From Bacillus alkalisoli (lineage in GTDB: Bacteria > Bacillota > Bacilli > Bacillales > Bacillaceae_I): a stretch of DNA of 64,000 bases. The position numbers were made by a program, and so were the translations under genes. The notes beneath the pieces are model-generated. The model searched no databases. It was not told the origin of the DNA and saw nothing but the letters and a program-made list of their open reading frames with translations. This document shows, piece after piece, positions 1 through 8,964 of the stretch; position 1 is the stretch's first letter; the number at the start of each line of letters is the position of its first letter. The stretch is taken from contig NZ_KZ454944.1 of assembly GCF_002797415.1 (NCBI RefSeq), forward strand, positions 395,745 to 459,744. The letters are read 5' to 3'.

Positions 1-15
1 AGAGGAGGTTCTAGC

Positions 16-576
16 TTGAAGTATACAAAAACAAAATTAGATGGAGTAATTGTTATAGAACCGACAGTATTTGGAGATCATCGTGGCTGGTTTATGGAAA
101 CATATAGCTATAGTAAGTTTAAAGAAGCGGGGATTGATTTGAACTTTGTTCAAGACAATCACTCTTTTTCAGCTGCAAAAGGGACTTTAAGAGGTTTGCA
201 TTATCAATTAAACCCGAAGGCTCAATCAAAGCTAGTAAGATGTACAAGAGGCTCTATTTTTGATGTTGCAGTAGATATCAGAAATGGTAGCCCCACATAT
301 GGTCAATGGTTTGGCATAGAGCTCAGTGCAGAAAATAAAAAGCAATTATTAGTACCGAAGGGTTTTGCACATGCATTTATGACGTTAACCAATGATGTAG
401 AGGTCCAATATAAAGTCGATGAACTTTACTCACCAGAAAACGATCGGGGTATTATTTGGAATGACCCTTCGATTAATATTCAGTGGCCTATAGATATTAC
501 ACCAATACTTTCTGAAAAAGATGAAAAAGCACCGCTGTTAAAAGATGCAGATAATAACTTTTTTTATGGAGTGTAA
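16..576 (+). CDS. rfbC: dTDP-4-dehydrorhamnose 3,5-epimerase
   Basis: Epimerises dTDP-4-keto-6-deoxyglucose at C3 and C5, the third step of dTDP-L-rhamnose synthesis in the cytoplasm. The 186-residue length is normal. Family landmarks are visible: DNHSFS near residue 48, TLRGLHYQ (catalytic His) near 58-64, DVAVDIR near 85 and PKGFAHAF near 114. Start is TTG at 16, preceded by AGAGGAGG at the very edge of the window. It is 3 bp upstream of rfbD and is the first visible gene of a rhamnose operon; rfbA probably lies just outside (inference). Confidence 0.96.
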   Translation: MKYTKTKLDGVIVIEPTVFGDHRGWFMETYSYSKFKEAGIDLNFVQDNHSFSAAKGTLRGLHYQLNPKAQSKLVRCTRGSIFDVAVDIRNGSPTYGQWFGIELSAENKKQLLVPKGFAHAFMTLTNDVEVQYKVDELYSPENDRGIIWNDPSINIQWPIDITPILSEKDEKAPLLKDADNNFFYGV

Positions 577-579
577 ACA

Positions 580-1434
580 ATGAAGGTCTTAGTAACTGGA
601 TATAATGGCCAATTAGGCTATGATGTTGTCCGAGAAGGTTTGAAACATGGTTTTAATATGCACGGGATTGGTAGAAAAGATTTAGACCTTACAGTTGAGG
701 AAGATGTTAAGAAATATATAAAAAACATAAAACCAGATGCTATTATTCATTGTGCTGCTTATACAGCAGTAGATAATGCAGAGGATGATAAAGAAACCTG
801 TAGGAATGTAAATGTAAAGGCTACTAAATATATCGCTACTGCAGCAAAAGAAACAAAAGCAAAGTTCATGTATATTAGTACTGACTATGTATTTGATGGT
901 GCCGGTGAAAGGCCTTTTGTTGAGACTGATAAACCTAGTCCGATAGGCTATTATGGGTTATCAAAGTATGAAGGGGAAAAGGTAGTAGAGCAGTTATTAG
1001 AAAATTGGTTTATTGTTCGTATATCCTGGGTTTTTGGAATTAACGGTAATAACTTTGTTAAAACGATGCTTCGTTTAGCTGAAAGTAGAAATGAATTAAG
1101 TGTTGTAGGGGATCAATTTGGTTCCCCAACTTATACATTTGATCTAGCTAGATTATTAATTGACATGATACAGACTGAAAAGTTTGGAACATATCATGCT
1201 ACTAATGAGGGATATTGTAGTTGGGATGAATTTGCTAAAGAAATTTTTAAACAAGCTAATAAAAGAATTACTGTAAATTCAATTACAAGTGAGCAGTATC
1301 CAACACGAGCAATACGTCCGAAAAACTCGCGTTTGTCTAAGCAGAAATTAATTGATAATGGGTTTAAGCCATTACTGGAATGGCAAGATGCACTAAAACA
1401 ATATTTAATTGAATTAACCCAAGAGGTGAAATAG
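580..1434 (+). CDS. rfbD: dTDP-4-dehydrorhamnose reductase
   Basis: NADPH-dependent last step giving dTDP-L-rhamnose. The 284-residue protein is an extended SDR: the N-terminal nucleotide-binding glycine motif is GYNGQLGYD (residues 7-15), followed by AAYTAVDNAE near 60, STDYVFDG near 100 and the catalytic YxxxK as YGLSKYEGE near 125-133. ATG start 3 bp after rfbC; its stop codon abuts the rfbB ATG, so translation is probably coupled. Product feeds cell-surface polysaccharide. Confidence 0.95.
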   Translation: MKVLVTGYNGQLGYDVVREGLKHGFNMHGIGRKDLDLTVEEDVKKYIKNIKPDAIIHCAAYTAVDNAEDDKETCRNVNVKATKYIATAAKETKAKFMYISTDYVFDGAGERPFVETDKPSPIGYYGLSKYEGEKVVEQLLENWFIVRISWVFGINGNNFVKTMLRLAESRNELSVVGDQFGSPTYTFDLARLLIDMIQTEKFGTYHATNEGYCSWDEFAKEIFKQANKRITVNSITSEQYPTRAIRPKNSRLSKQKLIDNGFKPLLEWQDALKQYLIELTQEVK

Positions 1435-2454
1435 ATGTTACGAAAGAAAATTCTTGTTACCGGTGGAGCAGGTTTTATTGGAGGAAACTTTGTTCAATAC
1501 ATGGTTGATAAATATCCTGGATATGATATTTACAATTTAGATTTATTAACTTATGCCGGTGACTTAACGAAGCATAAACACATTGAGACTAAAGAAAATT
1601 ATCATTTTATTAAAGCGGACATTGCAGATCGGAATACAATCATTCCCCTTTTCGAACAAGAGCAGTTTGATTACGTTGTTCATTTTGCAGCAGAAAGTCA
1701 TGTTGACCGTTCTATTACAGATCCAGGGATCTTTGTGAAAACTAATGTGGTCGGTACCCAAGTATTATTAGACGCATCAAGAGCTGTTGATCTTAAGAAA
1801 TTTATTCACGTATCAACGGATGAGGTATATGGTGAGTTAGACTTTGATCCAACGACATTCTTTACAGAGGAAACACCGCTACAGCCTAATAGCCCTTATA
1901 GCGCAAGTAAAGCATCATCTGATTTGTTGGTTCGAGCTTATCATGAAACGTATGGTTTACCAATGAATATCACCCGTTGCTCTAATAACTATGGACCATT
2001 TCATTTTCCAGAAAAATTAATTCCATTAACTATTTCGCGTGTTTTAAATGATGAAAAAGTACCGGTTTATGGTGACGGTAAAAACATTCGTGATTGGTTA
2101 CATGTTATTGACCACTGCGCTGCAATAGACTTAGTGCTACACGAAGGTGTTAATGGTGAAGTTTATAACATAGGTGGCCATAATGAGCGTACTAACTTAG
2201 AAGTAGTAAAAACGATTATTCAAACATTAGGTAAATCTGATGACTTAATTGAATTTGTAAAAGACCGTTTGGGACACGATAAGCGATATGCAATTGACCC
2301 TACTAAACTAGAAAAATTAGGTTGGAAACCCACTTATACATTCGAAACGGGAATAGCTCAAACTATACAATGGTATCTAGATAACAAGGAATGGTGGGAG
2401 AAAATAATTAGTGGGGAATACCAAAGTTATTTTGAAAAGCAGTATACTATTTAA
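1435..2454 (+). CDS. rfbB: dTDP-glucose 4,6-dehydratase
   Basis: Makes dTDP-4-keto-6-deoxyglucose from dTDP-glucose with bound NAD. The 339-residue extended SDR shows GGAGFIGGNF (residues 10-19), HFAAESHVDRSI near 83, STDEVYG near 125 and the catalytic YSASKAS near 155. Length is typical. The gene starts immediately after the rfbD stop (AGAGGTGAAATAG then ATG). The gene order C-D-B is common in Bacillaceae rhamnose clusters. Confidence 0.96.
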   Translation: MLRKKILVTGGAGFIGGNFVQYMVDKYPGYDIYNLDLLTYAGDLTKHKHIETKENYHFIKADIADRNTIIPLFEQEQFDYVVHFAAESHVDRSITDPGIFVKTNVVGTQVLLDASRAVDLKKFIHVSTDEVYGELDFDPTTFFTEETPLQPNSPYSASKASSDLLVRAYHETYGLPMNITRCSNNYGPFHFPEKLIPLTISRVLNDEKVPVYGDGKNIRDWLHVIDHCAAIDLVLHEGVNGEVYNIGGHNERTNLEVVKTIIQTLGKSDDLIEFVKDRLGHDKRYAIDPTKLEKLGWKPTYTFETGIAQTIQWYLDNKEWWEKIISGEYQSYFEKQYTI

Positions 2455-2481
2455 CCCTAAAGTGGGAAAGGGGGCTTTAAC

Positions 2482-3858
2482 GTGTATAAAATCGCAGTAG
2501 CAGGTACAGGTTATGTTGGCTTAGTAGCAGGTGTATGTTTTGCTGAAGTAGGCCATCAAGTAATGTGTGTTGACATTGATGAAGATAAAGTGAACCTAAT
2601 GAAGTCTGGGACTTCTCCAATATATGAAGCAGGTTTAGAAGGGCTAATGCAAAAAAACTACGCTGTTGGAAGAATTGATTATACAACAGATTACAAATCG
2701 GCTTACCGAGATGCTGATGCAATCTTTATCGGGGTTGGGACCCCAGAACAACCAGACGGTTCTGCAAACCTTTCCTATATTGCAACGGTTGCTAGACAAA
2801 TTGCTGAATCAATCGAAAAGGATTGCTTAGTTGTTGTTAAATCGACCGTTCCAGTTGGAACAAATGATAAAGTTGAACAGTTTATTCAAGACTTTTTAGT
2901 AAATGATGTAAAAGTTGAAGTAGCCTCGAACCCGGAGTTTTTAGCACAAGGTTCTGCTGTACATGATACACTTCATGCAGAAAGAATAATAATTGGAACG
3001 GAAAGCAAATGGGCTGAAGAAGTTTTAATGGAAATTTATGAACCCTTTAACTTACCGATCGTATCAGTTAATAGAAGATCTGCAGAGATGATCAAATATG
3101 CATCAAATGATTTCCTGGCTTTGAAAATTTCTTATATGAATGACATCGCTAACCTTTGTGAACTAGTAGGAGCGGATGTGCAAGATGTTGCAAAAGGAAT
3201 GAGTTATGATGCTCGTATAGGAAGTAAGTTTTTAAACGCAGGTATCGGTTATGGCGGTTCATGTTTTCCTAAGGATACGAAAGCACTAGAGAATATTGCA
3301 AAGCAGCATGGATATGAACTACGAACCGTTAAGGCTGCAATTGACGTCAATACTGATCAAAAGACAATGTTATACAAAAAAGCTAGCAAGAGACTTATTA
3401 CGTTTAGTGGTCTGAAGGTAGCTGTACTTGGTTTAACTTTTAAACCTGGGACAGATGATTTACGTGAAGCTGCATCTCTTGAGAATGTGCCATTATTACT
3501 AGAGCAAGGTGCAGATATTTATGCGTTTGACCCTATAGGTGCCGATAACTTTGCAAAAGTACATCCAGAAGGTAAGAGTGGCAAAGGTAATATTACTTAT
3601 GTAAGTAATATTGAAGAAGCACTAGAAGGTGCAAATGTTTGCTTTATCTTTACTGAATGGGGAGAGATTAAAGCTGTTACTCCTGGAATGTATCAGGATT
3701 TAATGAGAACGCCGCTAGTATATGACGGAAGAAATATTTATAGTACTATGGAAATGCAGGAAGCAGGGGTGGAGTACCACTCTATTGGAAGAAAGGCTGT
3801 AGAGAGAGAAGTTGCAAAGGAGTCGAGAAATCTTGAGTTACAAGCCGCTAGATCCTAG
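2482..3858 (+). CDS. ugd: UDP-glucose 6-dehydrogenase
   Basis: Two-step NAD-dependent oxidation of UDP-glucose to UDP-glucuronate. The 458-residue protein has the N-terminal Rossmann motif GTGYVGLVAG (residues 8-17), the STVPVGT segment near 121, SNPEFLAQGSA near 153, and the catalytic cysteine in GYGGSCFPKDT near 257. Start is GTG at 2482 behind GGGAAAGGGGG. It follows rfbB after 27 bp and supplies substrate to the overlapping epimerase gene. The tail past residue 430 is rich in charged residues and is partly shared with the next reading frame. Confidence 0.95.
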   Translation: MYKIAVAGTGYVGLVAGVCFAEVGHQVMCVDIDEDKVNLMKSGTSPIYEAGLEGLMQKNYAVGRIDYTTDYKSAYRDADAIFIGVGTPEQPDGSANLSYIATVARQIAESIEKDCLVVVKSTVPVGTNDKVEQFIQDFLVNDVKVEVASNPEFLAQGSAVHDTLHAERIIIGTESKWAEEVLMEIYEPFNLPIVSVNRRSAEMIKYASNDFLALKISYMNDIANLCELVGADVQDVAKGMSYDARIGSKFLNAGIGYGGSCFPKDTKALENIAKQHGYELRTVKAAIDVNTDQKTMLYKKASKRLITFSGLKVAVLGLTFKPGTDDLREAASLENVPLLLEQGADIYAFDPIGADNFAKVHPEGKSGKGNITYVSNIEEALEGANVCFIFTEWGEIKAVTPGMYQDLMRTPLVYDGRNIYSTMEMQEAGVEYHSIGRKAVEREVAKESRNLELQAARS

Positions 3859-4858
3859 TAAAACTTATCTTATTACTGGAGCAGCAGGTTTCATTGGGTA
3901 TTATTTGTCTAAGAACCTATTAGAAAGTGGCTGCAAAGTAATAGGTGTTGATAATGTGAATGACTACTACGATGTGAATCTTAAAATGGATCGGCTGGAG
4001 CAACTACAACCTTTTAGTAAGTTTACTTTTATTAGGGGAGATATTTCAGACAAGGCTTTAATTACAGAAGTCTTTGAAAAGTACAAGCCTAATGTTGTGG
4101 TTAATTTAGCAGCCCAAGCGGGTGTACGTTATTCTATAGAAAATCCAGATGTATATATTCAGAGCAATATTATTGGATTCTATAATATCTTAGAAGCTTG
4201 TAGGTACAATCCAGTAGAACATCTAGTATATGCATCTTCAAGCTCTGTTTATGGTGCCAATAAAAAGGTACCATTTGAAGAAACAGACTTTGTAGATACT
4301 CCTGTATCACTCTATGCGTCAACGAAGAAATCAAATGAATTAATGGCTCATACGTATAGCCACTTGTATAAAATACCGGCTACTGGACTTCGCTTCTTTA
4401 CCGTTTATGGCCCAATGGGAAGGCCAGATATGGCCTATTTTGGTTTTACAGATAAATACTTTGCAGGTGAACCAATTAAAATATTTAACAACGGTGATTT
4501 TGATAACGATCTTTATCGTGATTTCACTTATATCGATGATATAGTAGAAGGAATAGAGCGGCTTATCGGTAAACCATCAGTAGATGCCGTTCCTCACAAG
4601 GTGTTTAACATCGGTAACAACAATCCGGAAAAGTTGATGACGTTTATTAATACATTGGAGAAGACTTTAAGCAAAGCTTTAGGAAGAGAAGTGCAGTTTG
4701 AAAAGGTGTTTGAACCAATTAAGCCAGGAGATGTTCCTGCTACGTATGCTTCAACAGATTTATTGCAGGAAGCTGTTGGGTTTAAACCAGAAACATCGAT
4801 TGAAGAGGGCTTACAGAAGTTCGCTAATTGGTATGTTGATTATTATAGTAAGAAGTAA
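3833..4858 (+). CDS. UDP-glucuronate 4-epimerase-like NAD-dependent epimerase
   Basis: Extended SDR that probably interconverts UDP-glucuronate and UDP-galacturonate, acting on the product of the upstream ugd. Visible: TGAAGFIGYYLSK at the N-terminus, AAQAGVRYS near 88, SSSVYG near 122, catalytic YASTKKSNE near 147, and YGPMGRPDMA near 177, a signature of the glucuronate-epimerase subgroup. I place the start at TTG 3833 because AAGGAG at 3817-3822 is correctly spaced; an in-frame TTG at 3812 has no such site. The gene overlaps ugd by 26 bp. The substrate is inferred from subgroup and context. Confidence 0.88.
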   Translation: MSYKPLDPSKTYLITGAAGFIGYYLSKNLLESGCKVIGVDNVNDYYDVNLKMDRLEQLQPFSKFTFIRGDISDKALITEVFEKYKPNVVVNLAAQAGVRYSIENPDVYIQSNIIGFYNILEACRYNPVEHLVYASSSSVYGANKKVPFEETDFVDTPVSLYASTKKSNELMAHTYSHLYKIPATGLRFFTVYGPMGRPDMAYFGFTDKYFAGEPIKIFNNGDFDNDLYRDFTYIDDIVEGIERLIGKPSVDAVPHKVFNIGNNNPEKLMTFINTLEKTLSKALGREVQFEKVFEPIKPGDVPATYASTDLLQEAVGFKPETSIEEGLQKFANWYVDYYSKK

Positions 4859-4871
4859 GATTTGAAATTAC

Positions 4872-4908
4872 TAAAACCTGCTGAGTAATGTAGCTCGGCG
4901 GGTTTATT
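4872..4908 (+). terminator. Terminator of the sugar-nucleotide operon
   Basis: Stem-loop pairing AAACCTGCTGAG with CTCGGCGGGTTT 14 bp after the epimerase stop, followed by a T-rich run. Confidence 0.75.
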
Positions 4909-5019
4909 TGTATTGAGTTAATTATTTTCTATCTAAGGTTATTTTCTAATCCCTTACATAGCAGCTACTGTAAAAATATTGAATGTTTTCAAATCTTACA
5001 CAGTCGTGCAACGCTAGTG

Positions 5020-5071
5020 GGTCTGGCCCCAGTTCCCTATAACACTTCGTGCTAATATATATATTAGCACG
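5020..5071. repeat. Repeat half-site and perfect palindrome
   Basis: GGGTCTGGCCCCAGTTCCC at about 5021-5039 resembles the GGGGCCAG motifs at 12519, 16471 and 43256. Beside it, 5048-5071 is a perfect 24-bp palindrome around AATATATATATT. Between the operon terminator and the IS3 fragment nothing coding is visible. Confidence 0.5.
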
Positions 5072-5082
5072 TATTTAATCTA

Positions 5083-5101
5083 TGGACACCGGGACAGGAA
5101 C
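5083..5101. repeat. GGACACNGGGACAGG repeat, left of IS3 fragment
   Basis: TGGACACCGGGACAGGAAC, identical to 5876-5894 at the other end of the IS3 fragment, and related to repeats at 18797, 27177, 36696, 38533 and elsewhere. Confidence 0.8.
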
Positions 5102-5132
5102 TGTTCTGACCCCCAAAAGTTAAAGTTTTTTA

Positions 5133-5903
5133 TTATGCAGCTAATTGGCTGGTATGTGTACGGTATTGGACCGGGCTCATGCCAGCCAGTTTTTGCTTAA
5201 TACGCTTATTATTATAGTAATCTATATATCTTTCTATTCTCTCACTTAATTCTTCAAACGAACATAATGCTTCACCATGATACATCTCTTGTTTAAGTAT
5301 GCCAAAAAAGTTCTCGATCGGAGCGTTATCTAAACAGTTCGCTTTTCGAGACATGCTCTGAAATATTTTATTTGCCTTAAGTAATTTACTCCAATCTTTA
5401 TGCTGATATTGCCATCCTTGATCAGAATGCATAGTTACCCTGTATTTTGAATCTTTAATTTTTTCAATTGCCTCCTGAAGAGGCTTTATCGCAATTGCTA
5501 GAGTTGGACTCATACCGATACCATAAGAAACTATCTCGCCATTAAATAAATCCATTATAGGACTAAAATACAGTTTTTCTCCGTTTGTACACTTAAATTC
5601 CGTGACATCGGTAGTTAACTTCTGACGGGGTACACTAGTGTAAAAGCGTCGATTAATACGGTTTTTCGCTAGCTTTCCAACTCTTCCCTTGTAAGAGTTA
5701 TACTTCCTTGTTTTTCTTTTAAATTTACTTCCTTTAAGGCCGAGTTTGCTCATAATACGTTGTACAGTTTTATGATTAATTTTATATCCTTGATTTCTCA
5801 TTTCTAGATGTACGCGACGGTAGCCATAATTTCCGTCATGTTCATTAAAAATTAAACGAATGCAATCTTCTAGAATGGACACCGGGACAGGAACATCGAC
5901 CAC
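5133..5903 (-). pseudogene. IS3/IS150-family transposase OrfB, 5'-truncated
   Basis: Integrase-core (DDE) transposase fragment. Catalytic residues are visible: D in TTDVTEF, D in MHSDQGWQY and E in NAPIENFFG, plus the HTH_21-type NYGYRRVHLEMR near the N-terminus. The N-terminal part of OrfB and all of OrfA are missing. The first residues (VDVPVPVS) are encoded by a GGACACCGGGACAGG repeat, not by transposase sequence. The 3' end of the element looks preserved (TGTTCTGACCCCCAAAAGTT at 5103-5122, typical for an IS150-like terminus). The open frame may be translated, but without OrfA it is unlikely to be active. Confidence 0.85.
5876..5894. repeat. GGACACNGGGACAGG repeat, right of IS3 fragment
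   Basis: Exact 19-bp direct copy of 5083-5101. It forms the junction where the IS3 OrfB is cut off and sits about 90 bp upstream of the comM promoter. Confidence 0.8.
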
Positions 5904-5986
5904 TTTTTACATAATATTCTAAAAATCCAACTATTTTAATAAATCCATAAGGCATATACCACACGATTTCTCCGGAACAAAACACT

Positions 5987-6033
5987 TGACGCTTTCTCAC
6001 ACTTAAAATAAAATAAAAATAGAACAAATGTTC
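5987..6033 (+). promoter_or_regulatory. Promoter with LexA (SOS) box for ComM-RAYT module 1
   Basis: TTGACG (5987-5992), 16-bp spacer, TAAAAT (6009-6014), then GAACAAATGTTC at 6022-6033. The last is a perfect match to the 12-bp core of the Bacillus LexA/DinR consensus GAACRNRYGTTY. The box lies 7 bp after the -10, over the expected transcription start, a typical repressor position. The same arrangement precedes the second module (38726-38773). Confidence 0.85.
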
Positions 6034-6161
6034 TTTTTTTCTTCCGCTTTTCTATTAAGCTTGAGTACCACACAACACCGTAATACTAATATTTGCAACG
6101 ATGCTATCTACTATCATTAATTCCTATAAAAACAACTCTAATCCCCAAGGAGGAATGCAGT

Positions 6162-7688
6162 ATGGCAGTTAAAGTAACAACAATTGGATTAAAAGGAATG
6201 GAAGGGTATCGTGTAACGGTTGAGGTGCAGTTGTTAGATGGACCAGAGTCAATCGTTGTAGTTGGCTTGCCCGATGCCTCTGTGAAAGAAGCGAAGGAAC
6301 GAATAACAGCGGCGTTGCATAGTTACAAATGTGGAGAGTTAGAAGAGAGAGTGATTATTAATCTGTCACCAGCTGAGCAGAAGAAAAATGGTCCGATGTT
6401 TGATTTGCCTATGGCGATTGCTTTAATGAAAAGCTTAAAGGTTATAGACGCGAATATAGACGAGAACACAGGATTTATTGGTTCACTTTCCTTAGATGGA
6501 GGCATCAAGCCAGTAGAAGGGATGTTACCTGCTATACTTGCTGCAAAGAAGTTAGGATTAACCAAAATGTACTTACCATACGATGAAAAACTACCACCTA
6601 TAGACTTTACTAATCTAGAACTTGTCTACGTTTCATCTCTTCAAGAGGTAATAGATTCCCTCCATGGACAACACGTATTACCATTTCACCAACCAGAAAA
6701 GACACCAGTTAACTTAGAGAGAGTTCATACAGTAACCTTCGAACAAATTATCGGACAAGAAGAAGCGAAACGAGCGCTAGAAATAGCGGCAGCAGGAGGA
6801 CATCACCTATTTATGAGTGGACCGCCTGGATGTGGGAAAAGTATGCTGGCTGAAAGCTTTGCGTCCATCCTTCCAGACTTAACGAGTGAAGAACAGCTGG
6901 AAGTGTTAAGTTTGTACCATCTAAGTGGAGTATCTTATGAAGGTGGTTTGGCTCGTCCTTTTCGAAACCCTCACCATTCCGCTTCTAGCGTTTCCATTAT
7001 CGGAGGAGGGCAATATCCGAAACCAGGAGAGATATCCCTTGCCCATCATGGGGTATTATTTTTAGACGAAATGGCCGAATTTCAAAAAAAGACTCTAGAT
7101 ATGTTACGGCAGCCAATTGAAACAGGCCATGTCACGATTAGCCGAGCGAACGCTACCGTTAACTATCCAGCCCTATTTAGTATGATTGGAGCAATGAACC
7201 CTTGTCCATGTGGTTACTTAGGATCTAACAACTTATACTGTACATGTACCCCGAAACAAGTAAAAGCCTATCAAAACCGTTTATCTGGACCAATCCGTGA
7301 CCGATTTGATATTTTCCTATTTCTACAAACCGTCAACTTTAACACACACCACAAACAAAGGGAAACATCACAGCAAGTCCAAAGCAGAGTTGTCCAAGCA
7401 AGAAACAGCCAATATATGAGATATGGATGTACTATGTTAAACAGTAGAGTCTCTTTTGATACCTTACAGAGAACAAGCCCGTTACAATACTCCCAACAAC
7501 AACTGCTTCGCCACTTATCTTCGAAAAACCAACTAAGCAATCGAGCACAAGTGAAAATACTGCGCTTAGCTAGAACCATCTCAGACCTTGCCGGATCCGA
7601 AACGATAACAGACCAAAGTATATGGGAAGCAGTGCAATTAAACATCCGTGCTAAAAGTGGACAATCCGTCCAACATATTAGTAAGTGA
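6162..7688 (+). CDS. comM: ComM/YifB-family Mg-chelatase-like AAA+ ATPase (copy 1)
   Basis: 508-residue AAA+ ATPase of the ComM/YifB family. In Gram-negatives ComM is a hexameric branch-migration helicase that helps integrate transforming DNA; its role in Bacillaceae is not established. Visible: N-terminal ChlI-type domain with GLPDASVKEAKERI near 38, Walker A GPPGCGKS near 218, Walker B LFLDEMAEF near 288, the cysteine-rich NPCPCGYLGS...YCTCTPKQ near 344-362, and the C-terminal Mg-chelatase lid. ATG 6162 is chosen over an upstream ATG because AAGGAGG (6147-6153) precedes it and it matches the paralogue's start. It lies 9 bp before a RAYT gene and behind a LexA-box promoter. Confidence 0.93.
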   Translation: MAVKVTTIGLKGMEGYRVTVEVQLLDGPESIVVVGLPDASVKEAKERITAALHSYKCGELEERVIINLSPAEQKKNGPMFDLPMAIALMKSLKVIDANIDENTGFIGSLSLDGGIKPVEGMLPAILAAKKLGLTKMYLPYDEKLPPIDFTNLELVYVSSLQEVIDSLHGQHVLPFHQPEKTPVNLERVHTVTFEQIIGQEEAKRALEIAAAGGHHLFMSGPPGCGKSMLAESFASILPDLTSEEQLEVLSLYHLSGVSYEGGLARPFRNPHHSASSVSIIGGGQYPKPGEISLAHHGVLFLDEMAEFQKKTLDMLRQPIETGHVTISRANATVNYPALFSMIGAMNPCPCGYLGSNNLYCTCTPKQVKAYQNRLSGPIRDRFDIFLFLQTVNFNTHHKQRETSQQVQSRVVQARNSQYMRYGCTMLNSRVSFDTLQRTSPLQYSQQQLLRHLSSKNQLSNRAQVKILRLARTISDLAGSETITDQSIWEAVQLNIRAKSGQSVQHISK

Positions 7689-7697
7689 GGGAAAGCT

Positions 7698-8459
7698 ATG
7701 CCAAGAGAAGCAAGAGAAAAAAGCAAAACTGGCATCTATCATATCATGTTAAGAGGTATCAACAGACAGACAATATTTGAAGACAACGAGGATAAAAAGA
7801 GATTCTTAACAACATTAGCAAAATACAGAGATGTTAGTAATTTTCAACTCTACGGATACTGCCTCATGGACAACCACGTACACTTACTAATGAAAGAAGT
7901 AGAAGAACCAATCGCTCTTACCATACAGCGGATTAGCGCAAGCTATGTGCTTTGGTACAACCACAAATATTGCCGTTGTGGACATCTTTTCCAGGAAAGA
8001 TTCAAAAGCGAGAACGTCGAAGATAAAAAATATTTTCTAGTTGTTCTTCGTTACATACACCAAAATCCAATAAAGGCTGGTCTCGCTAGTAACGTAAAGG
8101 ATTGCCACTGGACAAGTATCAAACAATATATGTCTCACCCAACATTTATTCACACAGACTTTGTACTAAAACTCTTCTCCTCCAACCCCCAAGAAGCACT
8201 CACTCTATTTATGCAGTACATGAGCAAACCGAACCAAGATCAACGTCTAGAATACGAAGAAATCATTAAGCTATCGGATGAAGAAGTAAGGCAGTGTCTT
8301 AGGGAGCTAGGTGCAGCAAGCAGCTCAGAGTTGCAAAGGATGGATAGGCCAAAACGTAATCGCATACTAGTAAGGATGAAGAAGATGAAAGGAGTTTCGT
8401 TAAGACAACTGGCAAGGGTGACTGGTATATCGAAGAGTCTGATTCAGAAGGTGAAGTGA
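7698..8459 (+). CDS. RAYT-type HUH (Y1) transposase (copy 1)
   Basis: 253-residue Y1_Tnp domain protein of the REP-associated tyrosine transposase type, which cleaves single-stranded DNA through a 5'-phosphotyrosine. The HUH metal motif is NHVHLL near residue 58; the catalytic tyrosine is in LRYIHQNPIKAG near 115. The C-terminus adds a helix-turn-helix (SLRQLARVTGISKSLIQKV), as in many Firmicute RAYTs, probably for DNA recognition. It starts 9 bp after comM and is probably co-transcribed and SOS-controlled with it. A second copy with the same neighbour is at 40412-41185. No IS200-like end structures are visible around it, so it looks like a domesticated single-copy-type RAYT rather than a mobile IS. 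Confidence 0.9.
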   Translation: MPREAREKSKTGIYHIMLRGINRQTIFEDNEDKKRFLTTLAKYRDVSNFQLYGYCLMDNHVHLLMKEVEEPIALTIQRISASYVLWYNHKYCRCGHLFQERFKSENVEDKKYFLVVLRYIHQNPIKAGLASNVKDCHWTSIKQYMSHPTFIHTDFVLKLFSSNPQEALTLFMQYMSKPNQDQRLEYEEIIKLSDEEVRQCLRELGAASSSELQRMDRPKRNRILVRMKKMKGVSLRQLARVTGISKSLIQKVK

Positions 8460-8553
8460 GAGGGGGAAGATGGTTATGTTCAATATTAAAATGAGAAGGA
8501 GAGGGTTTTTGGGGAGACGTTGGGAGAGTACTGGTGCTTGATTTGAGGAATAA

Positions 8554-8617
8554 TAAAATAGCTCTTACTATAGATGTCAGTTCTTTTGAACGGGTTTACT
8601 GTAGTAGGGGCTTTTTT
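8554..8617 (+). terminator. Terminator after ComM-RAYT module 1
   Basis: Stem pairing AGCTCTTACTATAG with CTGTAGTAGGGGCT (three G-U pairs), with a small GTTC/GAAC hairpin in the loop, followed by TTTTTT. Confidence 0.65.
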
Positions 8618-8676
8618 ATATTTTCGTTTATTGGGTGTGGACGATGTTCTAAATGAACAACATTTTTACTAACTAC

Positions 8677-8964
8677 TTATTCATCGTAAATAACTTGTAT
8701 TACTTTACCTGATTTTGCGTCAATACTCATATTAATCTTGCAATCTTCTTTGCAGATAGAGTTTTTATCATAATATGCTACAACCCAAATGTTACTTTGT
8801 TTTACAAGTTCAGCGCTAAACCCTGTAAAGTTATCTTTATTTTGATGGTATTCTCTAGCAATGTTAATAGCTTGTTCTTCCGTTTTAACTGTTTGGTTAG
8901 TAAAGTAGAAAAAGAGAATTATTAGTAATAGTAAAAAGGTTATAGCTATAATCATTTTTTTCAT
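8677..8964 (-). CDS. Membrane-anchored PepSY-like small protein
   Basis: 95 residues. An N-terminal hydrophobic segment (residues 4-22) acts as signal anchor with no lipobox. The rest (TEEQAINIAREYH ... YYDKNSICKEDCKINMSIDAKSGKVIQV) has the two-strand layout and DAKSGKV motif typical of PepSY-like domains, with two cysteines that could pair outside the cell. ATG is preceded by AGGAGATTTCCT. Monocistronic; function unknown. The PepSY assignment is by pattern only. Confidence 0.75.
   Translation of the reverse strand: MKKMIIAITFLLLLIILFFYFTNQTVKTEEQAINIAREYHQNKDNFTGFSAELVKQSNIWVVAYYDKNSICKEDCKINMSIDAKSGKVIQVIYDE

Noticed and set aside
7271-7735. 154-codon minus-strand ORF opposite comM copy 1
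   Set aside because: Antisense shadow of a well-supported AAA+ ATPase gene.
7698-8459. IS200/IS605 element
   Set aside because: The Y1 domain protein lacks IS200-type size and ends and is paired with comM behind a shared promoter, as in the other copy; RAYT fits better.
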